From the NCBI GenBank assembly GCA_900635495.1, contig LR134136.1:2790001-2854000 (forward strand): a stretch of DNA of 64,000 nt, written 5' to 3'. Source of the DNA: Atlantibacter hermannii (GTDB lineage Bacteria > Pseudomonadota > Gammaproteobacteria > Enterobacterales > Enterobacteriaceae). A program made the position numbers and the translations under genes. The notes under the pieces were generated by a model. It searched no databases. It worked only from the letters and a program-made list of their open reading frames with translations, and was not told where the DNA came from. Positions 33,757-43,703 of the stretch are shown here, one piece after another; the first letter of the stretch is position 1, and every line of letters starts with the position of its first letter.

Positions 33757-34131
33757 TTATAACCAGAGATAGAGTCGAACCTGCGTGGCACCCAGGAAAG
33801 GTGACGCCGCACTAAGCACGGTTCGACTGCGCGCAGGTATTGTTACCGTGGCGGACTTATCCAGTGGATGCAATTCCAGTCCGCTCTCCTCATACCAGTA
33901 AAACTGATAGTTCAGCGTTACGGGCACATCTTTTTCATTGTAAAGCGTACTGGTGGCGACGGGCTTGCCGGACTGTCTGGATAATTCTGGTTTTTCGGCC
34001 ATAACTCCGGCCGCCATGACCGACGCTTCCATGACCAGCGTTTGCTTATCATTCACCGGAATTTCCGGAGGCGAGCTACAACCCGCCAGCACCATAACGG
34101 ACAACAATGCAAAGATGCACGCACGTTTCAT
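33757..34131 (-). CDS. ycfL: YcfL-family lipoprotein
   Basis: A 124-residue lipoprotein with lipobox LAGC (MKRACIFALLSVMVLAGCSS) and the DUF1425 fold (EIPVNDKQTLVME, TLYNEKDVPVTLNYQFYWYE). Its function is unknown. ATG at 34131 gives a standard lipoprotein signal. It lies 12 bases before lpoB and 1 base after hinT, as in E. coli. Confidence 0.92.
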   Translation of the reverse strand: MKRACIFALLSVMVLAGCSSPPEIPVNDKQTLVMEASVMAAGVMAEKPELSRQSGKPVATSTLYNEKDVPVTLNYQFYWYEESGLELHPLDKSATVTIPARSRTVLSAASPFLGATQVRLYLWL

Positions 34132-34132
34132 T

Positions 34133-34492
34133 TTAGAGCCCTTTATGGGAAAGCATCGGCCCCAGCGCACGTCCGCCCAGCAGGTGCATATGGATGTGAT
34201 ACACTTCCTGCCCGCCGTGGCGATTGCAGTTCATGATCAAACGGTAACCGTCTTCGGCAATCCCTTCCTGTTCAGCGATTTTTGCTGCCACGGTCAACAT
34301 ACGCCCCAGAGCCTGTTCATGTTCCGGCGTCACATCATTCACGGTAGGAATTAATACGTTAGGCACGATCAAAATATGGGTCGGCGCCTGCGGGGAAATA
34401 TCGCGAAACGCGGTGACCAGCTCATCCTGAAACACGATGTCCGCCGGGATTTCGCGACGAATGATTTTGCTAAAAATAGTTTCTTCAGCCAT
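34133..34492 (-). CDS. hinT: Purine nucleoside phosphoramidase HinT (HIT family)
   Basis: A 119-residue HIT-family hydrolase of adenosine phosphoramidates, identical in length to E. coli HinT. The triad HIHMHLLGG lies near residue 100. ATG at 34492 (MAEETIFSKIIRREI) is preceded by an AAGGAT-like site. It heads the hinT-ycfL-lpoB-thiK-nagZ-ycfP run. The 230 bases upstream have an open frame with no family match, which I do not call. Confidence 0.95.
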   Translation of the reverse strand: MAEETIFSKIIRREIPADIVFQDELVTAFRDISPQAPTHILIVPNVLIPTVNDVTPEHEQALGRMLTVAAKIAEQEGIAEDGYRLIMNCNRHGGQEVYHIHMHLLGGRALGPMLSHKGL

Positions 34493-34722
34493 GACCGTAT
34501 CCTTAAATAACCCTGCGATAAACATTCTTGCGCAACCGCGGTTCCGGTTGGTGAACGTTCGCGCAGTAAAAGAGTGAGAATCTGATTAGAGAGTATATCA
34601 CCCCAGGCAAATGCCACCAATAAAACACTGGCTTGAATCAATAGGTTGCGCGTTGCCCTGCGGATAAAACGGGTTTGTTCCATCGAGATGGCGGGTTGCC
34701 ATGGACAGAACAAACCCTGCTT

Positions 34723-35772
34723 TTACGAGCCCAGCGAAGCCATATCGATAACGAAACGGTATTTAACGTCGCTTTTTAACATTCGCTCGTAAGCCTCATT
34801 AATGTCCTGCATCTGGATCATTTCCACATCGGAGACAATGCCTTTCTCGGCGCAAAAATCGAGCATTCCTGCGTTTCCGCAATGCCGCCAATGCACGATC
34901 CCGCCACCGAGCGACGACCAATGATCAGCGGCACCGTATTGATATAGGGCTGGAGCTCGCCCAGCAGGCCAACAAACACCAGGGTGCCGTCGAGCGTCAG
35001 GGTCGGCAGATAGGGGTTGATATCGTGGTATAAGGGACGGTATCGATAATCAGATCGAACTGGTTATTCACCTTCGCCATGTGCGACGGGTCGGTAGAGA
35101 TAATGACATGATGCGCGCCAAGGCGGCGTGCGTCCTCTTCTTTACCCGGCGAGCGGGTAAAGAGCGTAACGTCTGCTCCCAGGCCATTCGCCAGTTTCAG
35201 GGCCATATGCCCCCAGGCCGCCGAGCCCAATCACCGCCACTTTACTGGCCCTCGCCTACCTTCCAGCGCTTCAGCGGCGACCAGGTGGTGATACCTGCGC
35301 ACAGCAGCGGCGCAGCGCCTTTAAGATCGAGTCCCTGCGGGATGCGCAATACGAAATCTTCGCTGGCGATAATGGCTTTGGAGTAACCGCCGTAGGTAGG
35401 CTGATGGTCGAAACGATCCTGCCCGTTATAGGTTTGAATATTGCCCTCTTCGCAATACTGCTCAAGCCCTTGTTTGCAGGGATGACATTCGCGGCATGAA
35501 TCGACCATGCAGCCGATGCCCGCCAGATCGCCGGGTTTAAATTTGGTGACATTATCGCCCACGGCGGTGACGCGCCCGATGATTTCGTGACCCGGCACCA
35601 GCGGATACTGGCTGAATCCCCAGTCATTTCTGGCCTGGTGGAGATCGGAATGGCATACGCCGCAATAAAGAATCTCCAGCGTGACGTCATCCGGGCGCGG
35701 TGTGCGTCGTTCTACCTGAAAAGGCGCTAAAGGCGCGGTCGGGGAAAGCGCTGCATATCCTGAAACTTTCAT
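34723..35772 (-). CDS. Zinc-dependent NAD(P) alcohol dehydrogenase, YahK-like (three frameshifts in this sequence)
   Basis: The corrected protein has about 350 residues. It is a medium-chain dehydrogenase of the cinnamyl-alcohol-dehydrogenase branch: catalytic zinc ligands in CGVCHSDLH and GHEIIG, and structural zinc cysteines in CRECHPCKQGLEQYC. Indels: an extra base near 35244 in the nucleotide-binding part, a missing base near 35029, and a missing base near 34866. Correcting them restores VAVIGLGGLGHMA, then INPYLPTLTLDGTL, and ETQEMLDFCAE. It ends KYRFVIDMASLGS. YahK-like enzymes reduce aldehydes with NADPH. The gene is not next to hinT in E. coli, so it is an addition here. Confidence 0.84.
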
Positions 35773-36030
35773 CATTGTTCTCTCTCGCTGTGAACGGATC
35801 TATTCACTGTAGACCTCGCCCCTGCTGATAACCACTTTGCGAAAAAAAACCTGGTACCGACTACCGGCAATACGGTTTACCTGTGCCGAATTTTCAGTGA
35901 TTTGTGTTGCAAGAGACTTGTAACGCCAAAGAAATGAAATCCAGGCGCTGCGCTTTTATCGGTCACTCTTCGCTTTACCGGAATGACGTTTCACTTTCCT
36001 TCTCACATTTGTTTACACACATCAATCAAA

Positions 36031-36053
36031 TGAATATAGTTCTCATTTTTATT
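36031..36053 (+). promoter_or_regulatory. Candidate Fur box of fhuE
   Basis: TGAATATAGTTCTCATTTTTA keeps the AT-rich two-fold pattern of a Fur 19-mer. It lies about 95 bases before the fhuE start; fhuE is Fur-repressed in E. coli. The match is weaker than the site at 10213. Confidence 0.5.
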
Positions 36054-36143
36054 CGTATCTCCAATATTTGTAGTCCCCTTTGCAGCCTGCCTTCGGCTTT
36101 ACGGTTGCGTTGGAAAATTTGCGTCTTTCATTAAGGGTTAACC

Positions 36144-38319
36144 ATGTCTTTCGTTTTCAATTCCGGGAAAACTTCTCTGCCGCATCGTTCATTGCTGGCG
36201 ATGTGCATTTGCGCCGCCCTGCCTGTTAACACGGCATTCGCCGCGCCGCAGTCAGAAGATACCGTTCTGGTAGAAGCTTCCGCCAGTCCTCCAGCAGGCT
36301 GATGAGAGCCAGGATTACAGCGTGAAAACCACCCGCGCCGGGACCAAAATGATGATGGTCCAGCGTGACATTCCTCAGTCTGTCAGCGTGGTGAGCGAAC
36401 AACGTATGCAGGATCAGAAACTGCAAACCCTGGGCGATGTGCTGTCTAACACCACCGGCATTAGCGCCTCGGTTGCCGATTCCGATCGTATTTCGTATTA
36501 CTCACGCGGATTCCTGATCGATAACTATATGGTGGATGGCATCCCGACGTTCTATGAAACCCGCTGGAATCTGGGCGATTCGCTTTCTGACACCGCGCTG
36601 CTCCGAACGGGTCGAAATCGTGCGCGGCGCCACCGGTTTAATGACCGGGCCGGGCAACCCCTCCGCTGCGGTCAATATGGTGCGTAAGCGCGCCGACAGC
36701 CATGAATTCAAAGGCGATGTGACGGCGGAATACGGCAGCTGGGATAAGCAGCGCTACGTTGCGGATGTGCAGTCCCCGCTGACCGATGACGGCAGGATCC
36801 GGGCCGTGTTGTGGCTGGCTATCAAAATAATGACAGCTGGCTGGACCGGTATAACAGCGAGAAAAAATTCTTCTACGGTGTGCTGGATGTGGATTTAACC
36901 GATATGACCCGCTTCGCGGTGGGGTATGAATATCAGGATATCAACGTCAACAGTAAAACCTGGGGCGGCCTGCCGCGCTGGTACACTGACGGCAGCCTGG
37001 TGGGGCATAATAAACATGACAGTACCGCGCCGGGCTGGGCGTATAACGATAAAGACTTTAATAAAGTTTTCGCCACTCTGACGCAGCGCTTCGATAACAA
37101 CTGGGAATTGACGCTTAACGGCACCCATACCGAGATGAACCTCGACAGCAAAGAGCTGTATCTGGATGGCCTGGTGGATAAGACCACGGGTCTGATGGAA
37201 AGCTTTTACGGTGCGAGTTATCCGGTTGTTGGCGGCACAGGCTATAACACGGGTAAACGTAAAGTGGATGCGCTGGATCTTTATGCCAGTGGCCCTTATG
37301 AACTCCTGGGCCGTCAGCATCAGCTTATGGTGGGCGCCAACTACAGCAACCAGCGTAACCGTTATATGAACACCTGGGCGAACATCGGCCCGGATGAACT
37401 GGGCAGTTATTACGATTACAACGGTAATTTCCCGCAAACCCAGTGGGGCGACCTGGCGCTGGCGCAGGCAGATACCACCCATATTAAATCAGCTTACACG
37501 GCTACCCGGATTTCGCTGGCCGATCCGCTGCACTTGATTGTCGGCGCGCGCTACACCCAGTGGAGCAGCGACACGCTTACCCAGAACATTGAGAAAAATA
37601 ATACGACGCCGTATGCCGGCCTGGTGTTTGATATCAATGAAAACTGGTCAACCTATGCCAGTTACACCTCCGTGTTTCAGCCGCAAACCGTGCGTGACAT
37701 TAACGGAAAATATCTTGCGCCGATCACCGGTAACAATTATGAGCTGGGTGTGAAATCTGACTGGATGGACAGCCGCCTGACGACGTCGCTGGCAGTGTTC
37801 CGCATTGAACAGGATAACCTTGGCACCAGCACAGGCCAGATTATCCCGGGCAGTGCAGGTGAAACCGCCTATACCGAAGCGGATGGCACCACCAGTAAAG
37901 GCGTCGAGTTTGAAATCAACGGTGCGCTGACCGACTACTGGCAGATGACTTTTGGCGCAACGCGCTATGTTGCTGAAGACAGCGATGGCAAAGCGTTCAA
38001 TCCGAACCTGCCGCGCACTACGGTAAAACTGTTTACCAGCTATAACCTGCCGATGCTGCAAGAGCTTACGGTCGGCGGCGGGGTCAACTGGCAGAACCGG
38101 GTTTATCAGGATGTCGCAACGCCTTACGGCACTTTCCGTGCTGAACAGGGCAGCTATGCGCTGGTGGATCTGTTCGGCCGATACCAGGTGACTAAATCGT
38201 TCGCTATTCAGGCCAATCTGAAGAACCTGTTTAATAAAGAATACGACACCAATGTGGGGCAATCTTATATTTACGGCGCACCACGGAATGTCTCGGTAAC
38301 CGCGAATTATCGTTTCTGA
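36144..38319 (+). CDS. fhuE: TonB-dependent receptor for ferric coprogen/rhodotorulate, FhuE (three frameshifts in this sequence)
   Basis: The corrected protein has about 724 residues (E. coli FhuE 729). It has a signal peptide (to about residue 33), a TonB box in EDTVLVEAS, a plug domain (RDIPQSVSVVSEQRM, GATGLMTGPGNPSAAVNMVRKR) and a 22-strand barrel ending in the aromatic residue of NVSVTANYRF. Indels: an extra base near 36297, an extra base near 36603 and a missing base near 36804. Correcting them joins the TonB box to the plug and the plug to the barrel. It imports fungal hydroxamate siderophores across the outer membrane. ATG at 36144 follows AAGGG. Confidence 0.9.
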
Positions 38320-38334
38320 CAGGAAAGGTATGCT

Positions 38335-38414
38335 TCAGGGGGAATTGTTCCGTTCGTCAGGCGTTTATGACCCAGTGTCACTCCGCCATGCATTAACGGA
38401 ACAAGACCCCCTGA
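38335..38414. repeat. Imperfect inverted repeat between fhuE and ptsG
   Basis: The arms 38335-38354 and 38395-38414 are 20 bases long with two mismatches and are 40 bases apart. The left arm begins TCAGGGGG and ends TTGTTCCGTT. The last 10 bases are identical to the start of the 47-bp units in the composite repeats. It may be a decayed or minimal relative of that family. Confidence 0.6.
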
Positions 38415-38457
38415 CCAGAATAGCCCCGCCCGCAGTCTCTCGTTAACAAGCGGCAAT

Positions 38458-38481
38458 AAAAAAGGGAGCCTTACGGCTCCC
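38458..38481 (-). terminator. Terminator of ptsG
   Basis: On the minus strand GGGAGCC GTAA GGCTCCC followed by six T, 21 bases after the ptsG stop. Confidence 0.87.
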
Positions 38482-38501
38482 TCAGTCTCCCCAAACAACA
38501 C

Positions 38502-39935
38502 TTAGCTGTTACGGATGTACTCATCCATTTCAGTTTTCAGGTTATCGGATTTGGTACCGAAAATCGCCTGAACACCTGAACCAGCTACCACTACACCCGC
38601 AGCGCCCAGTTTTTTCAGGCCAGGCTGATCAACTTTCGCTACATCCGCCACGCTTACACGCAGACGGGTGATGCACGCATCCAGGTTGGTGATGTTTTCT
38701 TTACCGCCGAAAGCAGCAACCAGAGCCGGAGCCATTTCGCTGGTGCCTGTGGTTTTGCTGTCTTCCGTTGCATCTTCACGACCCGGGGTTTTCAGGTCCA
38801 GCGCTTTGATCAGCACACGGAAGATGGTGTAGTAAACAATCGCGTAGCCCGCACCCACAATCGGGAACAGCCACAGCTTGCTGCTGTTACCAGACAGCAC
38901 GATGAAGTCGATCAGACCGTGTGAGAACGAAGTCCCGTCACGCATACCCAGCAGGATACAGATCGGGAATGCCAGGCCTGCCAGAATCGCGTGGATAACG
39001 TACAGGATCGGCGCAACGAACATGAAGGAGAACTCGATCGGCTCGGTGATACCGGTCAGGAACGAGGTCAGCGCAGCGGAGATCATGATACCGCCGACTT
39101 TAGCGCGGTTTTCCGGCTTCGCTGAGTGCCAGATGGCAATCGCGGCAGCAGGCAGACCGTACATTTTAAACAGGAAGCCGCCAGACAGCATGCCCGCAGT
39201 CGGGTCGCCTGCCATGTAGCGCGGGATATCGCCGTGGAATACCTGGCCTGCGGCGTTGGTGTATTCACCAATCTGCATCTGGAAAGGTACGTTCCAGATA
39301 TGGTGCAGACCAAACGGCACCAGGCAACGCTCGATAAAGCCGTAGATACCAAACGCCACTACCGGGTTCTGATATGCAGCCCACTGAGAGAAGGTCTGGA
39401 TAGCGGAGCCAATCGGCGGCCAAATAAAGGACAGGATAACGCCCGTGAAGATCGCAGCCAGACCAGAGATGATCGGTACGAAACGTTTACCGGCGAAGAA
39501 GCCCAGATACTCAGGAAGCTTGATGCGGTAGAAACGGTTGAACATGTAAGCGGCAATCGCACCCGAGATGATCCCGCCGAGAACACCGGTATCCGCCAGG
39601 TGTTTAGCAGCGATTTCTTCTGCGGGAAGATGCAGAACCAGAGGCGCAACCACGGCCATGGTTTTCACCATAATGCCATAGGCCACCACAGCAGCAAGGG
39701 CGGAAACGCCATCGTTATTAGTGAAGCCAAGGGCAACACCAATGGCGAAAATCAGCGGCATGTTGGCGAAAACAGAACCGCCTGCTTCTGCCATAACATG
39801 GGAAACCACGGCTGGCAGCCAGCTGAAGTTTGCGGAACCGACACCCAGCAGGATACCTGCGATCGGGAGTACGGATACCGGCAGCATCAGCGATTTACCC
39901 ACCTTTTGCAGGTTAGCAAATGCATTCTTAAACAT
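38502..39935 (-). CDS. ptsG: Glucose-specific PTS enzyme IICB
   Basis: A 477-residue glucose transporter and kinase subunit, equal in length to E. coli PtsG. Domain IIC (about residues 1-385) forms the membrane channel. The IIB domain follows a linker and has the phosphorylated Cys in NLDACITRLRVSVAD. It starts MFKNAFANLQKVGKSLMLPV. It receives phosphate from Crr and passes it to incoming glucose. The upstream region keeps the E. coli control sites for CRP, Mlc and SgrS. Confidence 0.97.
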   Translation of the reverse strand: MFKNAFANLQKVGKSLMLPVSVLPIAGILLGVGSANFSWLPAVVSHVMAEAGGSVFANMPLIFAIGVALGFTNNDGVSALAAVVAYGIMVKTMAVVAPLVLHLPAEEIAAKHLADTGVLGGIISGAIAAYMFNRFYRIKLPEYLGFFAGKRFVPIISGLAAIFTGVILSFIWPPIGSAIQTFSQWAAYQNPVVAFGIYGFIERCLVPFGLHHIWNVPFQMQIGEYTNAAGQVFHGDIPRYMAGDPTAGMLSGGFLFKMYGLPAAAIAIWHSAKPENRAKVGGIMISAALTSFLTGITEPIEFSFMFVAPILYVIHAILAGLAFPICILLGMRDGTSFSHGLIDFIVLSGNSSKLWLFPIVGAGYAIVYYTIFRVLIKALDLKTPGREDATEDSKTTGTSEMAPALVAAFGGKENITNLDACITRLRVSVADVAKVDQPGLKKLGAAGVVVAGSGVQAIFGTKSDNLKTEMDEYIRNS

Positions 39936-39956
39936 AATTGAGAGTGCTCCTGAGTA
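39933..39956 (-). promoter_or_regulatory. SgrS pairing site over the ptsG start
   Basis: The mRNA reads ACTCAGGAGCACTCTCAATT directly before ATG, matching the E. coli ptsG segment that base-pairs with the small RNA SgrS under sugar-phosphate stress. It also contains the ribosome site AGGAG. Confidence 0.65.
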
Positions 39957-40032
39957 TTAGTGCTTTTTGTACGCGTTTTACGCATCAGCCCGTGGGGAGA
40001 GACGGGCCATAATCAGGGCATCTAAGTGCCCT

Positions 40033-40059
40033 TTATTTATTACGCAGAGTAAAATAAAT
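40033..40059 (-). promoter_or_regulatory. Candidate Mlc operator of ptsG
   Basis: On the minus strand TTTATTTTACTCTGCGTAAT continues into AAATAAA, resembling the Mlc site at the E. coli ptsG promoter. Mlc represses ptsG until glucose is transported. Confidence 0.55.
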
Positions 40060-40070
40060 AGGCTTTGCAT

Positions 40071-40090
40071 TGTTTGACAGCTATCACGTT
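40071..40090 (-). promoter_or_regulatory. CRP site of ptsG
   Basis: On the minus strand AACGTGATAGCTGTCAAAC is nearly the same as the activating CRP site of E. coli ptsG. With the Mlc and SgrS sites this accounts for much of the 307-base region 39936-40242, in which no gene is seen. Confidence 0.6.
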
Positions 40091-40242
40091 TCAGCAAAGC
40101 GTATGCTGAAAACTTGCATTTCTTTACACACTTAATGTCTAAATGTGTCTAAACGCTGCTTCACCGCCCATTTTTAGGCGGTGAACTTTACTCGCTTTAA
40201 ATATTAATTACGAGCTTTAAAATAACTTAGGAAAAGAGCCGA

Positions 40243-41031
40243 TCAGGCGAGATGAGAGAGGTCGAGCTGGAAGAGTTCGGAGAAGTTACGTGTCGTCACA
40301 CGCGCCAGTTCTTCTACGGAAACCCCTTTAAGTACCGCCATGTATTCAGCGACATCTCTCACTAACGCTGGCTGGTTCTCTTTGCCGCGATGAGGAACTG
40401 GCGTCAGCCAGGGAGAATCCGTTTCAATCAGTAACCGGTCAAGCGGTACATAACGCGCGGCGTCGCGTAGCTGTTCTGCATTACGAAACGTGACGATGCC
40501 TGAGAACGAGATATACATTCCGAGGTCGAGAAGTTTCGCTGCCGTTTCCTTGTCCTCAGTAAAACAGTGTAGTACGCCACCACATTCCGTCACCTTTTCC
40601 TCACGCAGGATTGCCAGGGTGTCTTCCCGCGCATCACGGGTATGGACAATCACCGGTTTTTTGAGTTCGCAGCCGATGCGCAGATGGTTGCGAAAAGCCT
40701 CCTGCTGCTGGGGTTTAGTTTCCGGGGTGTAATAGTAATCGAGGCCGGTTTCGCCCATCGCCACCACGCGAGGATCAGCCGCCAACTGGCGCAACTGTTC
40801 CACATCCCAGGCTTCGTCCTGATTAAGCGGGTGTACGCCGCAGGAATAAGCGACATTCTCACGCTCGCCAATCAGTTCGCGCATGGCCTGATAGCCCGGT
40901 AGCGTTGTGGCGACCGCCAGGCAAAATTTCACATCACGCGCAGCGGCCTTTTCCAGTACATCATCAACGCTGGCGTGCAGGGTTTTATAATCCAGCCCGT
41001 CAAGGTGGCAGTGTGAATCAACTAAAAACAT
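40243..41031 (-). CDS. ycfH: TatD-family metal-dependent hydrolase YcfH
   Basis: A 262-residue TIM-barrel protein with metal ligands in HCHLD near the N-terminus, a Glu in GETGLDYYY, His in VHTRDA and HCF, and an Asp in ETDSPWLTPVPHRGK. TatD relatives are DNases or deacylases; the substrate of YcfH is not proven. ATG at 41031 (MFLVDSHCHLDGLDY) is the family start; an upstream in-frame start would fall inside holB. It follows holB by 8 bases in the same operon. Confidence 0.93.
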   Translation of the reverse strand: MFLVDSHCHLDGLDYKTLHASVDDVLEKAAARDVKFCLAVATTLPGYQAMRELIGERENVAYSCGVHPLNQDEAWDVEQLRQLAADPRVVAMGETGLDYYYTPETKPQQQEAFRNHLRIGCELKKPVIVHTRDAREDTLAILREEKVTECGGVLHCFTEDKETAAKLLDLGMYISFSGIVTFRNAEQLRDAARYVPLDRLLIETDSPWLTPVPHRGKENQPALVRDVAEYMAVLKGVSVEELARVTTRNFSELFQLDLSHLA

Positions 41032-41039
41032 ATCGTCTC

Positions 41040-42046
41040 TCAGAAGTGGGCATGCGGGAGCGGTGAGCCATTGCGCCACACCTGTTCCCAGTTTAAGAGT
41101 AGTTCAGTGAGCATCAGTTCGCGGTTGAGCCCGGCAACTGAAGCAAGCTGCTCCCGGCAGCGGAGCAACATCGTCAGCATGCTTTGCAGCGTACTGACGG
41201 ATAAGGAAGCCGCCAGCAGTTGGCTGTGTGCGATCAGGTCGACATGGGTGATATATGCGCCAGCGCCCTGCCCGCATTTCAGCGCATCAAGCAGCAGCGC
41301 AGCAAGCCAGTGCAGGCGCATCGACACATCATCATGATGAAGGTCAGGCAAAAGCATTAACGCATCACGATTATTGACCGCTTGCTCGAGATGTTCCGCC
41401 AGACCCTGGCGCTGGGGCCAGGCCGCCTGTTGCAGCAATGCCAGAGCCGCAGCCGGGCGCCGCCAGTTAAGCGTAAAGCCGCGATACGTTGCGGCTGCGG
41501 GGCGTCGCATTCCCGCGCCAGCCAGGCTTCTGACCAGCGGTCTTCCGGTGGCGATAAGTGCCAGTATAAACAGCGGCTGCGCAACGTGGCGGGCAGGCGA
41601 TCCGGGTTCCGGCAGCCCAGCATAAACCATGTGTTTTCCGGCGGCTCTTCCAGCGTTTTCAACAGCGCATTCGCTGCAGCCTCGGTTAACTGCTCAGCGT
41701 CTTTCAGCCACACCACTTTAGCCCCGCCCAGCCGGGCACGATCATAAAGCTTCTCGGTGACCTCGCGCACAGCGTCGATCCCCAGCGCGGCCTTGCCTTT
41801 TTCCGGCTCCGGTAAGTAATAGTCCGGATGCGTCTGCGCCTGCATCAGCTGGCAAGCACGGCATTTGCCACAGCTTTTTTGTCCATCAGGTTGCTGGCAC
41901 ATCAACCAGCGGCTGATGGCATAAATGAGCGCGTCATCGCCCATTCCCGGCAAGGCATGAACCAGTAACGCATGGTGACCACGACCCGCCTGATGATTAG
42001 CGACCAGTTGCTCATAAGCAGGACGCAGCCACGGATACCATTTCAT
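41040..42046 (-). CDS. holB: DNA polymerase III delta-prime subunit HolB (one frameshift in this sequence)
   Basis: The corrected protein has 335 residues (E. coli 334). It is part of the clamp loader that places the beta sliding clamp on DNA. It starts MKWYPWLRPAYEQLVANHQ and has the four-Cys zinc module (CQQPDGQKSCGKCRACQ). One C is missing in the C-run near 41455; adding it joins LTGGA to PAAALALLQQA. The gene is essential in E. coli, so the break must be a sequence error. Its ATG overlaps the tmk stop in a TAATG junction. Confidence 0.9.
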
Positions 42047-42681
42047 TACGCCTGCTCCCTGACCCAGCGCGTCACGGCATCACGGATCGCCTGCATCACC
42101 TGCTCCAGTGATTGGGTGGCATCAATGGTCTTGATGCGGCTGTCTGCCGCCGCCAGCTCAAGATAGCGGGCACGGGTGCGATGGAAAAAATCAAAAGATT
42201 CCTGCTCGATGCGATCGAGTTCTCCGCGCGCGCGGGCGCGTTTGAGCCCTACAACAGGGTCGACATCCAGATACAACGTCAAATCCGGTGCGAAATCGCC
42301 CAACACAGCGTGACGTAGCGTCGCCAACAACTGGGCATCAATACCGCGCCCGCCACCCTGATAGGCCTGGGTAGAGAGATCGTGGCGATCGCCTATGACC
42401 CACGCGCCGCGGGCTAACGCTGGCTTTATGATTGTTTCAACCAGTTGTACCCGCGCGGCATAAAACATCAGGACTTCCGCTTTATCGGTGATAATTTCTT
42501 CGCCGACAGATTTAATATCCAACACCAGACTGCGGAGCTTTTCGGCAAGCACAGTGCCGCCTGGCTCACGGGTAAACACCATGTCGTTGATGCCAAGCGA
42601 TTTCAGCGTCTCTACCACGACGTTACGCGCCGTGGTTTTCCCTGCGCCCTCTAATCCTTCAATGACAATGTACTTACCCAT
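42046..42681 (-). CDS. tmk: Thymidylate kinase
   Basis: A 211-residue enzyme that phosphorylates dTMP to dTDP for DNA synthesis. It has the P-loop GLEGAGKTT at residues 9-17, the DR(H/Y) motif in GDRHDLSTQAYQG and the lid region RARARGELDRIE typical of the E. coli type. It overlaps mltG by 8 bases and holB by one base, showing tight operon coupling. Confidence 0.96.
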   Translation of the reverse strand: MGKYIVIEGLEGAGKTTARNVVVETLKSLGINDMVFTREPGGTVLAEKLRSLVLDIKSVGEEIITDKAEVLMFYAARVQLVETIIKPALARGAWVIGDRHDLSTQAYQGGGRGIDAQLLATLRHAVLGDFAPDLTLYLDVDPVVGLKRARARGELDRIEQESFDFFHRTRARYLELAAADSRIKTIDATQSLEQVMQAIRDAVTRWVREQA

Positions 42682-43693
42682 CTTTTTCCTTCATGACTTT
42701 CAAATAATCCTGCACCGACTTGTTGTGGTCCGCGAGGTTAGTATTAAACGTGTGGCCGCCATTCCCGTCGGCGACAAAATAGAGATATGGTGTTTTCGCT
42801 GGTTTCGCCGCGGCCATAAGCGAAGCCTCACCGGGAATCGCGATCGGGCCCGGCGGCAGCCCATTGATGATATAAGTGTTATAAGGGGTCGGGGTATCCA
42901 GCGCTTTGCGCGTCAGGTTGCCGTCATACTCCTCGCCCATGCCGTAAATGACAGTGGGATCGGTTTGCAGACGCATCCCGATACGCAGACGATTGACAAA
43001 TACCGAGGCCACTTCAGGCCGCTCGCTGGCTACCGCCGTCTCTTTTTCAATAATCGACGCCATGGTCAGCAGTTGCTCTTTGTCCTGATACGGCAACCCT
43101 TCCGCTTTCTCATCCCAGGCTTTATCCAGGGCCTTAACCATACGCAGATGCGCACGTTTTAGCAAAGCCACATCGGTGGTGTTGGCGGTATAGAGCCAGG
43201 TATCCGGATAGAACCAACCTTCAATGGATTTTGCACTGTCGAAGCCCAGTGCTTTCGCGACGGTTTCGTATTTATCATCCGCAAGGGTATGTTTGATATA
43301 CGGCGCGTCCCGCAGTTTATTCAGCCATTCGCTCAGGCGCGTGCCTTCGACAAAGCGCAACGGGAATTGGGCCTCTTTGCCGCTTTCCAGCAGTTTCAGC
43401 ATATCGCGTACAGTCATGTCAGGCGTGAAACGGTATGTGCCTGCTTTAAAATGCGACAGCTCCGGTTCGACTTTCAACAGCCACTGAAAAACACGCGGCC
43501 GGTTAATGATCTTCTCATCAGATAACTGATTTCCCAGCGCCTGGCGACCAGTGCCCGCCTTAAGCGTAAAGATAGTTTCCTGTTGGATAAGCAGGCGGCT
43601 ATCCGCAAGCTGTCGCACTTTCCAGTACCCAGCGCCGGCAGCAATGGCCAGCACAATAATAATCAACAAAACAAAACGCAGCATTTTCTTCAT
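42674..43693 (-). CDS. mltG: Endolytic murein transglycosylase MltG
   Basis: A 339-residue inner-membrane enzyme that cuts nascent glycan strands and helps set their length. It has one N-terminal membrane segment (MLRFVLLIIIVLAIAAGAGY), a LysM-like part, and the YceG catalytic domain with the key Glu in ASIIEKETA near residue 218. It is one residue shorter than E. coli MltG. It lies between pabC and tmk. Confidence 0.95.
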   Translation of the reverse strand: MKKMLRFVLLIIIVLAIAAGAGYWKVRQLADSRLLIQQETIFTLKAGTGRQALGNQLSDEKIINRPRVFQWLLKVEPELSHFKAGTYRFTPDMTVRDMLKLLESGKEAQFPLRFVEGTRLSEWLNKLRDAPYIKHTLADDKYETVAKALGFDSAKSIEGWFYPDTWLYTANTTDVALLKRAHLRMVKALDKAWDEKAEGLPYQDKEQLLTMASIIEKETAVASERPEVASVFVNRLRIGMRLQTDPTVIYGMGEEYDGNLTRKALDTPTPYNTYIINGLPPGPIAIPGEASLMAAAKPAKTPYLYFVADGNGGHTFNTNLADHNKSVQDYLKVMKEKDG

Positions 43694-43703
43694 TGGTTAG
43701 ATA

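Noticed and set aside
34369..34713. Open frame of 114 codons upstream of and overlapping hinT on the minus strand
   Set aside because: It overlaps hinT in another frame, lacks a family match and has no clear ribosome site.
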